DNA of 64,000 nucleotides from Pseudomonas aylmerensis (GTDB lineage: Bacteria > Pseudomonadota > Gammaproteobacteria > Pseudomonadales > Pseudomonadaceae). How positions within the stretch are numbered: position 1 is the first letter of the stretch; each line of letters opens with the position of its first letter. Location of the stretch: contig NZ_MAUE01000022.1 in the NCBI RefSeq assembly GCF_001702265.1, positions 59,164 to 123,163 on the forward strand, in the 5' to 3' direction. Shown here in pieces: positions 8,173 through 16,576 of the stretch. The notes under the pieces were generated by a model. It had not been told where the DNA came from. It saw nothing but the letters and a program-made list of their open reading frames with translations, and ran no database searches. The position numbers and the translations under genes are program-made.

Positions 8173-9099
8173 ATGGCCATGCTGATCGACGAAGAATTCA
8201 CCCTCAAAAAGCTCGAGATCTTCCTGGCGTTCATGCGCACCGGCAACCTGGCCCGCGCCGCCGCCGAGCTGCAAACCAGCAACGTCAGCGTGCACCGCGC
8301 CATTCACTCGCTGGAAAATGCCCTGCGCTGCCCGCTGTTCAAACACGAAGGGCGCAACCTCACGCCGCTGGAAAGCGCCTACGTGCTTGAAGAACGCGCG
8401 CAAAAACTCATCGCCGATGTGGTCGACAGCGTACGCCTGACCCGCGAAGCCGCCGGGTTCTCCGCCGAGCGCTTCAAGCTTGGCTCGCTGTACTCGCTGA
8501 CCGTCAAGACCGTGCCGCAACTGATCATGGGCCTCAAAATCAGGCGCAGCGAGCTCAATATCGACCTGATCCTGGGCTCGAATTTCGACCTGCTGTACAA
8601 GCTCAAGAACATGGAAGTGGACGCGATCCTCATCTCTCTGGATGAGCACGCCAACGATCCCGACTGCGAACAGATTGCCTTGTTCAGCGACGACATCTTC
8701 CTCGCCACCCCGGCCGATTCGCCCTTCGACCGCGAGCGGGAAATCGACCTTGCCGACGTGCGCGACGCGACCTTCATCACCCTCACCCAGGGCTTCGCCA
8801 CGCACCAGGATGGCAATCGCGTGTTCAAGCAGGCGGGGTTCGAGCCGAAGGTGGCGATGCAGGTCAATGACATCTTCACGCTGTTGAGCATGGTCAGTTC
8901 GGGCGTGGGTTATGCGCTGCTGCCGGGAAGGATTGCGGCGGTGTACGAGAACCGCGTGAAGCTGATACCGCTGCAACCCAGGTATCGGTTGCAGCAGCAT
9001 ATCGGCGTGGTGTTCCTGAAGGCCAAGGAAAGAGACCCGAACTTGCTGGCGTTGTTGGCGGAGTGTCGGATGTATGCCAATCGGCAGGGGACAGCCTGA
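8173..9099 (+). CDS. mdcR: LysR-family regulator of malonate utilisation
   Basis: A 308-residue LysR protein. The N-terminal helix-turn-helix reads KKLEIFLAFMRTGNLARAAAELQ, then TSNVSVHRAIHSLE. It lies at the end of the malonate decarboxylase cluster, convergent with madM (17 bp between stops), the position of mdcR in pseudomonads. By analogy it activates mdcA transcription in response to malonate. Two dyads upstream of mdcA are candidate sites. The start could also be the ATG six bases later. Confidence 0.85.
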   Translation: MAMLIDEEFTLKKLEIFLAFMRTGNLARAAAELQTSNVSVHRAIHSLENALRCPLFKHEGRNLTPLESAYVLEERAQKLIADVVDSVRLTREAAGFSAERFKLGSLYSLTVKTVPQLIMGLKIRRSELNIDLILGSNFDLLYKLKNMEVDAILISLDEHANDPDCEQIALFSDDIFLATPADSPFDREREIDLADVRDATFITLTQGFATHQDGNRVFKQAGFEPKVAMQVNDIFTLLSMVSSGVGYALLPGRIAAVYENRVKLIPLQPRYRLQQHIGVVFLKAKERDPNLLALLAECRMYANRQGTA

Positions 9100-9116
9100 C
9101 ACTCCGCTATCGGGGG

Positions 9117-9881
9117 TCAGCCCACCAACCCACGCACGATGAAGTACAGCAGCGAAGGCCCGAGCAAACACCCCAGCCCGGTATGGAACGTCGCCGTCAG
9201 CGCGCCATACGGCACCAATCGCCGATCCGTTGCCGCCAAGCCTGCCGTCACTCCACTCACGGTGCCGGCCAAGCCGCCAAACACCATCGCCGAGCGCGGG
9301 TTATCCAAGCCCATCCAACGCGCCGCCACGGGCGTGCCGACCATCACCAGGATCGCCTTGATCAACCCGGTGGCAATCGACAGCGCCATCACATCCGAGG
9401 TCGCGCCAATCGCCGCGCCAGTCACCGGGCCGACGATGTACGTCACCGCGCCCGCGCCGATGGTGGTCATGCTGATTGCATCGCGGTAGCCAAACACCCA
9501 GGCCATGCTCGCGCCGACGATAAACGGCAGGATCGTGCCCAGCAGCAAGGCAATCACGCCAATCATGCCGGCCTTGCGCGCTTCGGTGGCCTGCACCTCA
9601 AACGCGGTGGCGACGATGGCGAAGTCACGCAGCATCGCACCGCCCATCAGGCCGATGCCGGAAAACAGTGCCAGGTCGGCCAGGCCTTTTTGTCCGCCCG
9701 TGATCGTGCCGCCGACCCAGGCCAGCACCAGGCCAATGACGATGGCGATCGCCGAGCCGTGGATGCGCCCGAAGGTCAGTCGCTTGGACAGCACCACGGA
9801 AATCCACATGACCACGCCAACGAAGGCAAACGCGGTGATCAGGCCGTTATGTTCCAAGCCTTTTTCAATGAGATCCCACAT
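9117..9881 (-). CDS. madM: Malonate transporter subunit MadM
   Basis: A 254-residue polytopic membrane protein beginning MWDLIEKGLEHNGLITAFAF, with about eight hydrophobic helices and the glycine-rich loops GGTITGGQKGLADLALFSGIG and GAVTYIVGPVTGAAIGA. MadM pairs with MadL as a malonate/proton symporter. The gene starts one base after madL ends and closes the mdc operon. Confidence 0.92.
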   Translation of the reverse strand: MWDLIEKGLEHNGLITAFAFVGVVMWISVVLSKRLTFGRIHGSAIAIVIGLVLAWVGGTITGGQKGLADLALFSGIGLMGGAMLRDFAIVATAFEVQATEARKAGMIGVIALLLGTILPFIVGASMAWVFGYRDAISMTTIGAGAVTYIVGPVTGAAIGATSDVMALSIATGLIKAILVMVGTPVAARWMGLDNPRSAMVFGGLAGTVSGVTAGLAATDRRLVPYGALTATFHTGLGCLLGPSLLYFIVRGLVG

Positions 9882-9882
9882 A

Positions 9883-10296
9883 TCAGCGGCCTCCCACGAC
9901 AGGTGTCGGCGTGATCAGCGGCTCTTCATCGGGTAAAGGTTCACCCTTGTGCGTGCGGCTGATCAGGGCAATGGTGCACCCGCACACCACCACCGAACCA
10001 ATCGCCGCGAGCACCGCGACCGGGCCGCCGTGCAGGGCGGTGACGACGTTCTGTTGCGCGGCCATCGCCACGACCACGGGGATGTACATCGCGCCCCAGA
10101 AGCCCACGCCCATTTCGCAATCCTTGGTCATGCCGCCGCGTTTTTGCATCCACAGGCGGGCGCAGATCAGCAGGATCATCGCAATCCCCACCCCGCCCAC
10201 GTTGGATTTGACGCCGAGCAACACGCCAAGCATGTCGCCCATGATCACGCCCGCGAGCGTGCAGATCGCCAGCAATGCCACACCGTAAATAATCAT
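9883..10296 (-). CDS. madL: Malonate transporter subunit MadL
   Basis: A 137-residue membrane protein starting MIIYGVALLAICTLAGVIMGDMLG. The ATG at 10296 was chosen because it gives the family N-terminus; the upstream frame overlaps mdcH. It has about four hydrophobic segments and a conserved FWGAMYIPVVVAMAAQQNVV stretch. It is the small partner of MadM in malonate uptake. A 67-bp gap separates it from mdcH, the largest in this operon. Confidence 0.92.
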   Translation of the reverse strand: MIIYGVALLAICTLAGVIMGDMLGVLLGVKSNVGGVGIAMILLICARLWMQKRGGMTKDCEMGVGFWGAMYIPVVVAMAAQQNVVTALHGGPVAVLAAIGSVVVCGCTIALISRTHKGEPLPDEEPLITPTPVVGGR

Positions 10297-10363
10297 TGTT
10301 GTTGTCCTCAAAGTGCTCGATCGAAATTGTTGTTTTTGTGCTTCGAAAGCCTTGGGTGGTGCT

Positions 10364-11263
10364 TTATCGGTGGCGGCGCTCCTCCTCTTCCAGCAAGGCC
10401 TGCAAGGTGTCCAGGCGTGCGCCTTCACAGGCGATCACCGTGCCTTGTTCAAACACGCGGCGCGACAGGCCGGTGAGCACGGCGCCCGGCGGCAGTTCGA
10501 TCTGCAGGCGCACGCCGCGCTCGTAGGCGCTTTGCACGGTGCCGCGCCAGTCGACGACGCGGCACATATTGAAGGCCAGGTCGTCGCGCAATTGCTCGGG
10601 GTTGTGGATCGGCCGCGCACGCGTGCTGCTCAGGTAGGTGATGCGCGGCGGCTTGAGTGCACCGAACGCCTGGGCCAGGCGCTGGGCAGGCGCATCCAGC
10701 AGCGCGCAATGGGACGGCACGCTGACCGCCAGGCGCTTGGCGATGCCGTTGCCCTGGATGCGTTCTGCGACAAGCTTCATTGCTGCATCGCTGCCGGCAA
10801 TGACGGTCTGGTTGTCGGCGTTGATATTGGCCAGGTACACCGGCGTTTCAGCACTGTGTATTTCGGCCAGCAGGTTTTCCACCGTGGATAACGCCGGGCC
10901 GATGATTGCGGTCATGCCGTAGCCGTGTGGATAAGCGTTTTGCATCAGCTCGCCACGCAGGCTGACCAGTTTGATGGCCTCGTCGAAGTCCAGCGCGCCC
11001 GCAATCACCGCCGCCGGGTAGGCACCGATGGACAGGCCCGCGACATAATCCGGGGTGTGTTGCAGGAGGCGGGCGTGGGCCACACCGGCGATCAACAGGC
11101 AGAGTTGTACGGCGCGGGTCGACTCAAGGGCTTGCGCCGAGTCGAGCGCCAGGACGTCTTCGCCCAAGGCCTCACTGGCCTGCTCCAACACCTCCACGGG
11201 CAGCTGATGAAGCATGCCCGGCCGTTGGGCGCCCTGCCCCGGGAAAACCAGGAGGCTGCTCAT
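10364..11263 (-). CDS. mdcH: Malonyl-CoA:ACP malonyltransferase of malonate decarboxylase (epsilon subunit)
   Basis: A 299-residue FabD-type acyltransferase that loads malonyl onto the MdcC carrier to prime the decarboxylase. It opens with SSLLVFPGQGAQ, and the nucleophile serine is S78 in AGLSIGAYPAA, the GxSxG elbow. The start at 11263 overlaps the mdcG stop by four bases. It needs malonyl-CoA only to start the cycle; turnover then runs by acetyl/malonyl exchange on MdcC. Confidence 0.93.
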   Translation of the reverse strand: MSSLLVFPGQGAQRPGMLHQLPVEVLEQASEALGEDVLALDSAQALESTRAVQLCLLIAGVAHARLLQHTPDYVAGLSIGAYPAAVIAGALDFDEAIKLVSLRGELMQNAYPHGYGMTAIIGPALSTVENLLAEIHSAETPVYLANINADNQTVIAGSDAAMKLVAERIQGNGIAKRLAVSVPSHCALLDAPAQRLAQAFGALKPPRITYLSSTRARPIHNPEQLRDDLAFNMCRVVDWRGTVQSAYERGVRLQIELPPGAVLTGLSRRVFEQGTVIACEGARLDTLQALLEEEERRHR

Positions 11264-11856
11264 GCCACGGCCTGCCAAGGGTCCTGCACAAGGTGTGCAC
11301 CGCTGGCGGTCTTGAGCAGCACGCGGCGTGACCCACTTGCCCATTCGCGCAAGGCGACGGCGCCAAACGGGGTTTGCAGTTGCAGATCCACGGCGCACGG
11401 TGCGGTGTTCAATATCGCCAGCAGATCCTCGGCATCACCGCGCTCAAGTCGCTCGGACGTACGCAGGATCAAATCCAGATCACTCTGCGCGTGCAGCGCT
11501 TGAATCCCGCTGGCCAACTCGAAACCCGCGCTGCCCGTGACGCCCCAGGCCTCCTGCGCCAGCACCGGGCGCAATAGATCGAGCGCGCGCAGCGCGGGTA
11601 AATCCCGTGGCGAGACCACACCACACAAATCCTCGGGGATCACACGCCGCTGCACGGCCGCCAGCGGCATCTGGGCGGCATAACGCTGCTCACGCAACCG
11701 CCCGCGTACGCCGACGGGCACATGACCCGGCTCGGCCATGGCGCGGCGCACCACCACCGGATGGCCAGAGGCGACGGCCTCCAGCACCCAGGCCGGTGCG
11801 TCGGCAGGCACGTGCGCCGGGGTCATGCCCCAGAGCAAATCGTGGGCGTTCACCAT
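11260..11856 (-). CDS. mdcG: Phosphoribosyl-dephospho-CoA transferase (holo-MdcC synthase)
   Basis: A 198-residue nucleotidyltransferase that attaches the 2'-(5''-phosphoribosyl)-3'-dephospho-CoA group to a serine of MdcC. The acidic metal site appears as HAQSDLDLILRTSERL near residue 135. The ATG at 11856 gives MVNAHDLLWG, the family start, and overlaps the mdcE stop by seven bases. Its cofactor precursor is made by MdcB. Confidence 0.9.
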   Translation of the reverse strand: MVNAHDLLWGMTPAHVPADAPAWVLEAVASGHPVVVRRAMAEPGHVPVGVRGRLREQRYAAQMPLAAVQRRVIPEDLCGVVSPRDLPALRALDLLRPVLAQEAWGVTGSAGFELASGIQALHAQSDLDLILRTSERLERGDAEDLLAILNTAPCAVDLQLQTPFGAVALREWASGSRRVLLKTASGAHLVQDPWQAVA

Positions 11857-12620
11857 TGCTCCCGCAGCAGCTGGCGTACATGGCTGGAGGCGGCGCGATT
11901 CGCTGCGCCGAGACGCCCGCTCAAATCGCGGCCGTCGATATCCTTGATCGCGTTGACCAGGCAATCGCTGACCCGCGCCACATCGTCCGGCGTGGGCTGT
12001 TCAATCTGGCTGACCGACAAGGTCTCCCACAACAGCCCCAAGCTGGCATAGCTGTCGATGTCATAGGCCATCGGCGGCACGCTGGCGGCCAGGGCTTCCA
12101 GTTCCTCGACACTGCGCAGGGTCACCCGCGCCGCCGAGGCCTTGCCCATGGCGTGCACCATCACACCGGGGTCACGCAGGGCGATCAGGCGGTTGGCCTG
12201 GTAGCCGTGGGCGAGGAACGCCCCGGACATCGCCTTGCCCACCAGCAGCGCGATCACCGGGTGGCCGGCCAACCGGGCGCGTGCGTAGCTGTCGGCGGCG
12301 GCGGCCAGGGCCTGGTGAATGCCGAGGGCTTCTTCGCGACGGCCGTAGGCTTGGCTCGGTACATCGACGATGGCGATGATCGGACGCTGGTCACCGTGGG
12401 CGATGGCTTCATCCACCGCCTTGGCCAGGCCCCAGCCTTCGAGCAACCCGACTTCGCCGTTACGGGCGCGCGGGAAGCGGTTCTGAGGGTCGCTGACCAC
12501 GGCGACGAAGCGCACTGTCTGCTCACCCAAGAGACCGTCGGCAACCCTCAGCGACTGCGGCAAACCGTCGACAGGGGTGGCGCCGGCGCTCAATGCGTTG
12601 AACCACTGCAAGCCTCTCAT
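11850..12620 (-). CDS. mdcE: Malonate decarboxylase gamma subunit
   Basis: A 256-residue crotonase-fold carboxyltransferase-like subunit. With MdcD it decarboxylates malonyl-S-MdcC to acetyl-S-MdcC in the biotin-independent soluble enzyme. Recognisable parts are IIAIVDVPSQAYGRREEALG and ALLVGKAMSGAFLAHGYQANRLIALRD, the latter shaping the oxyanion region. The start overlaps the mdcD stop by four bases. Confidence 0.92.
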   Translation of the reverse strand: MRGLQWFNALSAGATPVDGLPQSLRVADGLLGEQTVRFVAVVSDPQNRFPRARNGEVGLLEGWGLAKAVDEAIAHGDQRPIIAIVDVPSQAYGRREEALGIHQALAAAADSYARARLAGHPVIALLVGKAMSGAFLAHGYQANRLIALRDPGVMVHAMGKASAARVTLRSVEELEALAASVPPMAYDIDSYASLGLLWETLSVSQIEQPTPDDVARVSDCLVNAIKDIDGRDLSGRLGAANRAASSHVRQLLREQW

Positions 12621-13456
12621 GAGCGTTCTCCTTGATACAGGTCACGCACCGTTGCCGCGTCGATTTGCGGCGTGGCGTCCAGTTGCCCAAGACGCGCCAG
12701 GTAATGTTCGGCCTGACGGCTGCGCTGCTGAGCAGGCAAGCCTTGTTGCAGCAATGCAGTAACGGTCTGCTGGATCTGCGTCACATCGTCTGCCACGTAA
12801 CGGTCGGCCAGGCCGCTGTTGAAGCGCTGCTCGCCGCCGGTCAGGCTCCAGATAAACGGGCGGTCGCGCGAGTCGTATTCTTCCAGGCCGGCTTCCTGTT
12901 CGATCACTTGCGGGCCATTGAGGCCAAGACGTGCTTCGCGGGTCACGACCAGGTAGCTGCACAGCCCGGCGGCGATGGACATGCCGCCAAAGCACCCGAC
13001 ACTGCCCGCCACCACACCAATCACCGGCTGGTACTGGCGCAGGTCGACAATCGCCGCGTGGATATCGGCAATCGCGGCCAGGCCCAGGTTGGCTTCCTGC
13101 AGGCGCACGCCGCCAGTCTCCAGCAACAGCACGGCGCGGGTCGGGATGCCCTTGCGATTGTCCTCGGCTGCCAGCTCCAAAGCGCCGGCGATTTTCGCAC
13201 CGCCTACTTCGCCAAGGCTGCCGCCCTGGAAGTTGCCCTCGATGGCGGCAATCACCACCGGTTTTCCGTCGATGCTGCCCTTGGCGATCACCACCCCGTC
13301 ATCCGCCTGCGGCACCACGCCTTGGCGGCTGAGCCAGGGCGACATGACGCGTTGGAATGGGTCGATCAGTTCGCGGTAGGAACCGGCGTCCAACAAGGAC
13401 TTGGCCCGCTGCCGGGCGCCCAGTTCGACAAAGCTGTGTTTGGTGAGGTCAGTCAT
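12617..13456 (-). CDS. mdcD: Malonate decarboxylase beta subunit
   Basis: A 279-residue partner of MdcE with the carboxyltransferase fold. It has GVVIAKGSIDGKPVVIAAIEGNFQGGSLGEV and GGVRLQEANLGLAAIADIHA, as in biotin-independent malonate decarboxylases. No biotin carrier gene is present in the operon, which fits the soluble Klebsiella/Pseudomonas type and not the membrane Malonomonas type. The start ATG overlaps the end of mdcC by eight bases. Confidence 0.93.
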   Translation of the reverse strand: MTDLTKHSFVELGARQRAKSLLDAGSYRELIDPFQRVMSPWLSRQGVVPQADDGVVIAKGSIDGKPVVIAAIEGNFQGGSLGEVGGAKIAGALELAAEDNRKGIPTRAVLLLETGGVRLQEANLGLAAIADIHAAIVDLRQYQPVIGVVAGSVGCFGGMSIAAGLCSYLVVTREARLGLNGPQVIEQEAGLEEYDSRDRPFIWSLTGGEQRFNSGLADRYVADDVTQIQQTVTALLQQGLPAQQRSRQAEHYLARLGQLDATPQIDAATVRDLYQGERS

Positions 13457-13748
13457 GGCCGATCTCCTCGAAGCCCTGCTCCAGGCGCAGACGCACCACG
13501 CCTGGGGTGGCGCCGAAATCGTGAATATCAATCTTCAAGGCCGGTGGCGTCTGCTCCTGGAAGATCCGTTCGAACAGATGCTGCCAGCGGAGTGCGGCGC
13601 CATTCACCGAGGTCTGCACCTCGATGGTCAGCGTGCCGGGCGTACCCGGTTCCAGCAGGACTTCCAGGTCACCCGAGCCGACGCAACCCACCAGCGCACG
13701 GCCTTTTGGCGGTTGCCCGGCGGGGAATTCAAAGGATAAGGTTTCCAT
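13449..13748 (-). CDS. mdcC: Malonate decarboxylase acyl carrier protein (delta subunit)
   Basis: A 99-residue carrier that holds acetyl and malonyl groups on a phosphoribosyl-dephospho-CoA arm. The attachment serine is predicted at S25 in CVGSGDLEVLLEP, the same position as in the characterised Klebsiella protein. The protein starts [12 protein letters not shown]; a GTG one codon upstream is possible. The start codon overlaps the mdcB stop. Confidence 0.93.
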   Translation of the reverse strand: METLSFEFPAGQPPKGRALVGCVGSGDLEVLLEPGTPGTLTIEVQTSVNGAALRWQHLFERIFQEQTPPALKIDIHDFGATPGVVRLRLEQGFEEIGHD

Positions 13749-14581
13749 CACAACGCTCCGTCGAGGCGGTCGATAAACAGGCAGGCGGCCAACAGGTCGG
13801 CGGCGCCACCGGGGGAGGCATTCAGGGCCAGCAGTTGGTGGTCCAATTCATGCAGCTGACGACGACCGGCGAGGGTCGCGCTGCCGCCTGCATCGAGCAC
13901 GGCCTGTGCGCCACGCTGCATGGCATGCAGGCCTTCCAGGCCGGCGCGATAGAGCACACAGGTGTCGGCCAGGTCCGTCATGATCGCGAGCAAGGCATCC
14001 AGGCGCGCGTTCTGTTCGCCAACGTTTTGCCGGCGGCTCTTGTGCAGTTGCGGCAGGCCGCGTTGCACCACCGAAGGGAAGCCCAGTTGCGCTTCCTCAC
14101 GGGCGCCCCGTGCGCCGAAGCGCTGTGCGACCTGGGCGCCGTGGCTCATCGGTTGTGGGGCGTAGCGGTCGGTGAGCAAGGCCAGCTTGGCCGCGGTGAG
14201 TGTCACGGCGCGCGGCTCCAACGCCGCCGCTGCGGTCAGCAAGCCAAGCGCCCAGATCGCACCGCGATGGGTATTCACGCCGCCGGTAGTGGCGAGCATG
14301 GCTTGCTCACCTTCGCGGCCGATACGCCCAAGGGCTTCGCGCAAGGGCAGGCCGACTTCACCGACGTCAATCGCTGCCTCGGCCATTTCCTTGAACATCG
14401 GCCACAGCGACAGCGCCGACGCGTGCATCAGGCCCAGGTGCAAATCGTTGTGGGCACCATTGCCACGCCGATCCACGAGGGCGGGCTTGGGCGACAAGTC
14501 AGCCTCATCGATCAATGCGTCGACGGCCATGTCTGCCAGGCGATCAGCCAGGCTCAGTTCATGCAGTTTGAGGGCGCGCAT
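13748..14581 (-). CDS. mdcB: Triphosphoribosyl-dephospho-CoA synthase
   Basis: A 277-residue CitG/MdcB-family enzyme that joins ATP and dephospho-CoA to make the precursor of the MdcC prosthetic group. The family segments [22 protein letters not shown], then [18 protein letters not shown], and later [16 protein letters not shown] are all visible. It lies directly after mdcA, whose stop abuts this start. The companion transferase is MdcG. Confidence 0.92.
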   Translation of the reverse strand: MRALKLHELSLADRLADMAVDALIDEADLSPKPALVDRRGNGAHNDLHLGLMHASALSLWPMFKEMAEAAIDVGEVGLPLREALGRIGREGEQAMLATTGGVNTHRGAIWALGLLTAAAALEPRAVTLTAAKLALLTDRYAPQPMSHGAQVAQRFGARGAREEAQLGFPSVVQRGLPQLHKSRRQNVGEQNARLDALLAIMTDLADTCVLYRAGLEGLHAMQRGAQAVLDAGGSATLAGRRQLHELDHQLLALNASPGGAADLLAACLFIDRLDGAL

Positions 14582-16252
14582 TTACCAGCTCCTGAATTTG
14601 GCGGGCGGGTTGTACAAACCACCCGACCAGTCCACCAGGTCGGCGACGCTCTTGGCCGCCAACAACTCGCGAGTGGCGTCGGTGCGGCGAATGCCCAAGT
14701 CTTCGGGCAAGGCAATCAAGCCCTCGCGACGCATGCGTGCGGTGTCTTTTGGGTTGTGGCGCATGCCGATGGCCGTCACCCCGGCGACGGCGGCGATCAT
14801 TGCCTGGCGTTCTTCGAGTGAACGCGCCTTGTACAGGTAGGCGATGCCTTCTTCGGTGAGCAGATGGGTCACGTCGTCGCCGTAGATCATGATCGGCGCC
14901 AGCGGCATGCCGCTTTTGCGCGCCACTTCCACCGCGTCGAGGGTCTCAACGAAGGTCGGCTTGCCGCCTTCCTGGAAGGTCTCGACCATCTGCACCACCA
15001 GCTTCTTGCCGCGTTCGAGCAAGGCTTCTGGCGCATCGTCGTGACGCATGTCCAGCCAGGCCGGTGTGCCGTGGCGACGACCGCGCGGGTCGTGGCCCAT
15101 GTTCGGTGCGCCACCAAACCCGGCGAGACGCCCACGGGTCACGGTGCTGGAATGGCCGTCGCCGTCGACTTGCAGGGTCGCGCCGATAAACAGGTCCACC
15201 GCGTACTGGCCAGCGAGTTGGCAGAACATCCGGTTGGAGCGCATCGAGCCGTCGCGGCCAGTGAAGAACACATCCGGGCGCGCGGCGATGTAGTTTTCCA
15301 TGCCCAGTTCGGTGCCGAAGCAATGCACGCTTTCCACCCAGCCGCTTTCGATCGCAGGGATCAGGGTCGGGTGCGGGTTGAGGGTCCAGTTGCGGCAGAT
15401 TTTGCCCTTAAGGCCCAGGGACTCGCCGTAGGTGGGAAGGATCAGCTCGATGGCGGCGGTGTTGAAGCCGATGCCGTGGTTGAGCGATTGCACATTGTGT
15501 TTTTCGTAGATGCCACGGATCGCCATCATCGCCATCAGCACATGCACCGGCTTGATGTGGCGCGGGTCACGGGTGAACAGCGGTTCGATGTAGAACGGCT
15601 TGTCGGCCACCACCACGAAATCCACCCAACTGGCGGGGATGTCCACGCGGGGCAAGTCGCTGACGTCATCCACCAACTGGTTGACCTGCACGATCACGAT
15701 GCCATCGCTGAACGCGGCAGGCTCGATCAATGCCGGGGTGTCTTCAGTGCTGGCACCGGTGTAGATATTGCCGGCGCGGTCGGCCATGAACCCGGCAGAT
15801 AGCACCACATTGGGGATCAAGTCCACCACCAGCCGCGCGTAGAGTTCGATGTAGGTATGGATCGCGCCGATTTCCAGCAGGCCGTCTTCCAGCAACTGGC
15901 TGATGCGCAGGGATTGAGTGCCGGCGAAGGAGAAATCCAGCTTGCGCGCGATGCCCTTTTCAAACAGGTCCAGGTGCTCGGAGCGGCCGACACTGGGCAT
16001 GATCATGTGCAAATCGTGGAGCTTGGCCGGGTCGGCCTTGGCCAGGGAGCGCGAGAGGAAATCGGCTTGCTTCTGGTTGTTGCCCTCCAGCACCACGCGG
16101 TCGCCGGGGAGGATCAACGCCTCAAGCGCCGCGACGATCTTGTCACTGGGCAACACGGCCCCGTCGGCAAAGTGCTTGACCAGCCCGAGCCGCCGCTGCT
16201 TCTCGTCGCGCCGCCGCGTCCAGCGCGAGTCGGGGGTTATTGTCGTTGTCAT
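14582..16252 (-). CDS. mdcA: Malonate decarboxylase alpha subunit (acetyl-ACP:malonate transferase)
   Basis: A 556-residue CoA-transferase-fold subunit that swaps acetyl for malonate on MdcC, so the acetyl carrier is recharged and acetate released. The protein begins MTTTITPDSRWTRRRDEKQ and includes VVLEGNNQKQADFLSRSL, GIGFNTAAIELILPTYGESLG and HCFGTELGMENYIAARPDVFF, as in the family. It is the first gene of a nine-gene operon (mdcABCDEGH-madLM) with almost no gaps. The ATG is preceded by GGAGCG. Confidence 0.95.
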   Translation of the reverse strand: MTTTITPDSRWTRRRDEKQRRLGLVKHFADGAVLPSDKIVAALEALILPGDRVVLEGNNQKQADFLSRSLAKADPAKLHDLHMIMPSVGRSEHLDLFEKGIARKLDFSFAGTQSLRISQLLEDGLLEIGAIHTYIELYARLVVDLIPNVVLSAGFMADRAGNIYTGASTEDTPALIEPAAFSDGIVIVQVNQLVDDVSDLPRVDIPASWVDFVVVADKPFYIEPLFTRDPRHIKPVHVLMAMMAIRGIYEKHNVQSLNHGIGFNTAAIELILPTYGESLGLKGKICRNWTLNPHPTLIPAIESGWVESVHCFGTELGMENYIAARPDVFFTGRDGSMRSNRMFCQLAGQYAVDLFIGATLQVDGDGHSSTVTRGRLAGFGGAPNMGHDPRGRRHGTPAWLDMRHDDAPEALLERGKKLVVQMVETFQEGGKPTFVETLDAVEVARKSGMPLAPIMIYGDDVTHLLTEEGIAYLYKARSLEERQAMIAAVAGVTAIGMRHNPKDTARMRREGLIALPEDLGIRRTDATRELLAAKSVADLVDWSGGLYNPPAKFRSW

Positions 16253-16284
16253 GGTCGCTCCACGGGTTTGCTGTCGTGGGCTGT

Positions 16285-16313
16285 ACCTTAGGAGTGATTC
16301 GGGGGGCCATCAA
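16285..16313 (-). promoter_or_regulatory. Predicted sigma-70 promoter of the mdc operon
   Basis: On the minus strand TTGATG (16313-16308) and TAAGGT (16290-16285) are 17 bp apart, about 30 bp upstream of the mdcA start codon. Other -35 choices exist (an overlapping TTGATT with longer spacing). It lies just downstream of the two dyads at 16332-16370, the usual layout for a LysR-activated promoter. Confidence 0.5.
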
Positions 16314-16331
16314 TCAAGCTGGGCGACGGAT

Positions 16332-16370
16332 CATTACGGCTGGAGTAATGGAGCATCAGCAAACGCTGAT
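16332..16370. promoter_or_regulatory. Two adjacent dyads, candidate MdcR operator
   Basis: CATTAC-N7-GTAATG at 16332-16350 and ATCAGC-AAAC-GCTGAT at 16355-16370 are both perfect inverted repeats. They sit 19 bp or more upstream of the predicted -35 of mdcA. A LysR activator typically binds a recognition dyad at this distance. Which of the two MdcR uses cannot be decided from one sequence. Confidence 0.5.
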
Positions 16371-16393
16371 CCGGGGCCAGCGAAGATCAAAAA

Positions 16394-16493
16394 TATGGGA
16401 AGGGGCTTGCCCGGGAGGGCGGTGGGTCAGCCAAGTGATGTATCAACTGACACTCAGACATCGGGGGCAAGCCCCCTCCCACATTTGTTCAGT
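16394..16493. repeat. REP-type inverted pair between mdcA and the HEPN gene
   Basis: The left arm GGGAAGGGGCTTGCCCG and the right arm CGGGGGCAAGCCCCCTCCCAC face each other across a less conserved centre containing GTCAGC and GACACTCAGACATC. This is the mirrored layout of the common pseudomonad REP pairs found elsewhere in the window. Confidence 0.75.
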
Positions 16494-16512
16494 GGTGTCT
16501 GTGAGATAGCGG

Positions 16513-16546
16513 TCCCCAAAAGGGGCTGATCAGTCCCTGTTTGGGA
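16513..16546. promoter_or_regulatory. Twin TCCC-N5-GGGA elements downstream of the HEPN gene
   Basis: TCCCCAAAAGGGG (16513-16525) and TCCCTGTTTGGGA (16534-16546) are separated by CTGATCAG, so their starts are 21 bp apart. The same 13-8-13 arrangement occurs at 17620-17653 in the promoter of the neighbouring nucleotidyltransferase gene. The second unit plus the following CCTTTTT might alternatively act as a weak plus-strand terminator. Confidence 0.55.
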
Positions 16547-16576
16547 CCTTTTTCGCAAGCGGGCGCCGGCCCCTCC

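Noticed and set aside
12632..14821. Long plus-strand open frame (729 codons) across the mdc genes
   Set aside because: It is antisense to mdcD, mdcC, mdcB and mdcA, which have clear family motifs and overlapping coupled starts. Its translation is arginine/glutamine/histidine-rich low-complexity typical of GC-rich shadow frames.
16534..16553. Simple intrinsic terminator GTCCC-TGTTT-GGGAC plus T tract after the HEPN gene
   Set aside because: The T tract is on the plus strand, the wrong strand for the HEPN transcript, and the unit is part of a paired arrangement that matches the promoter elements upstream.
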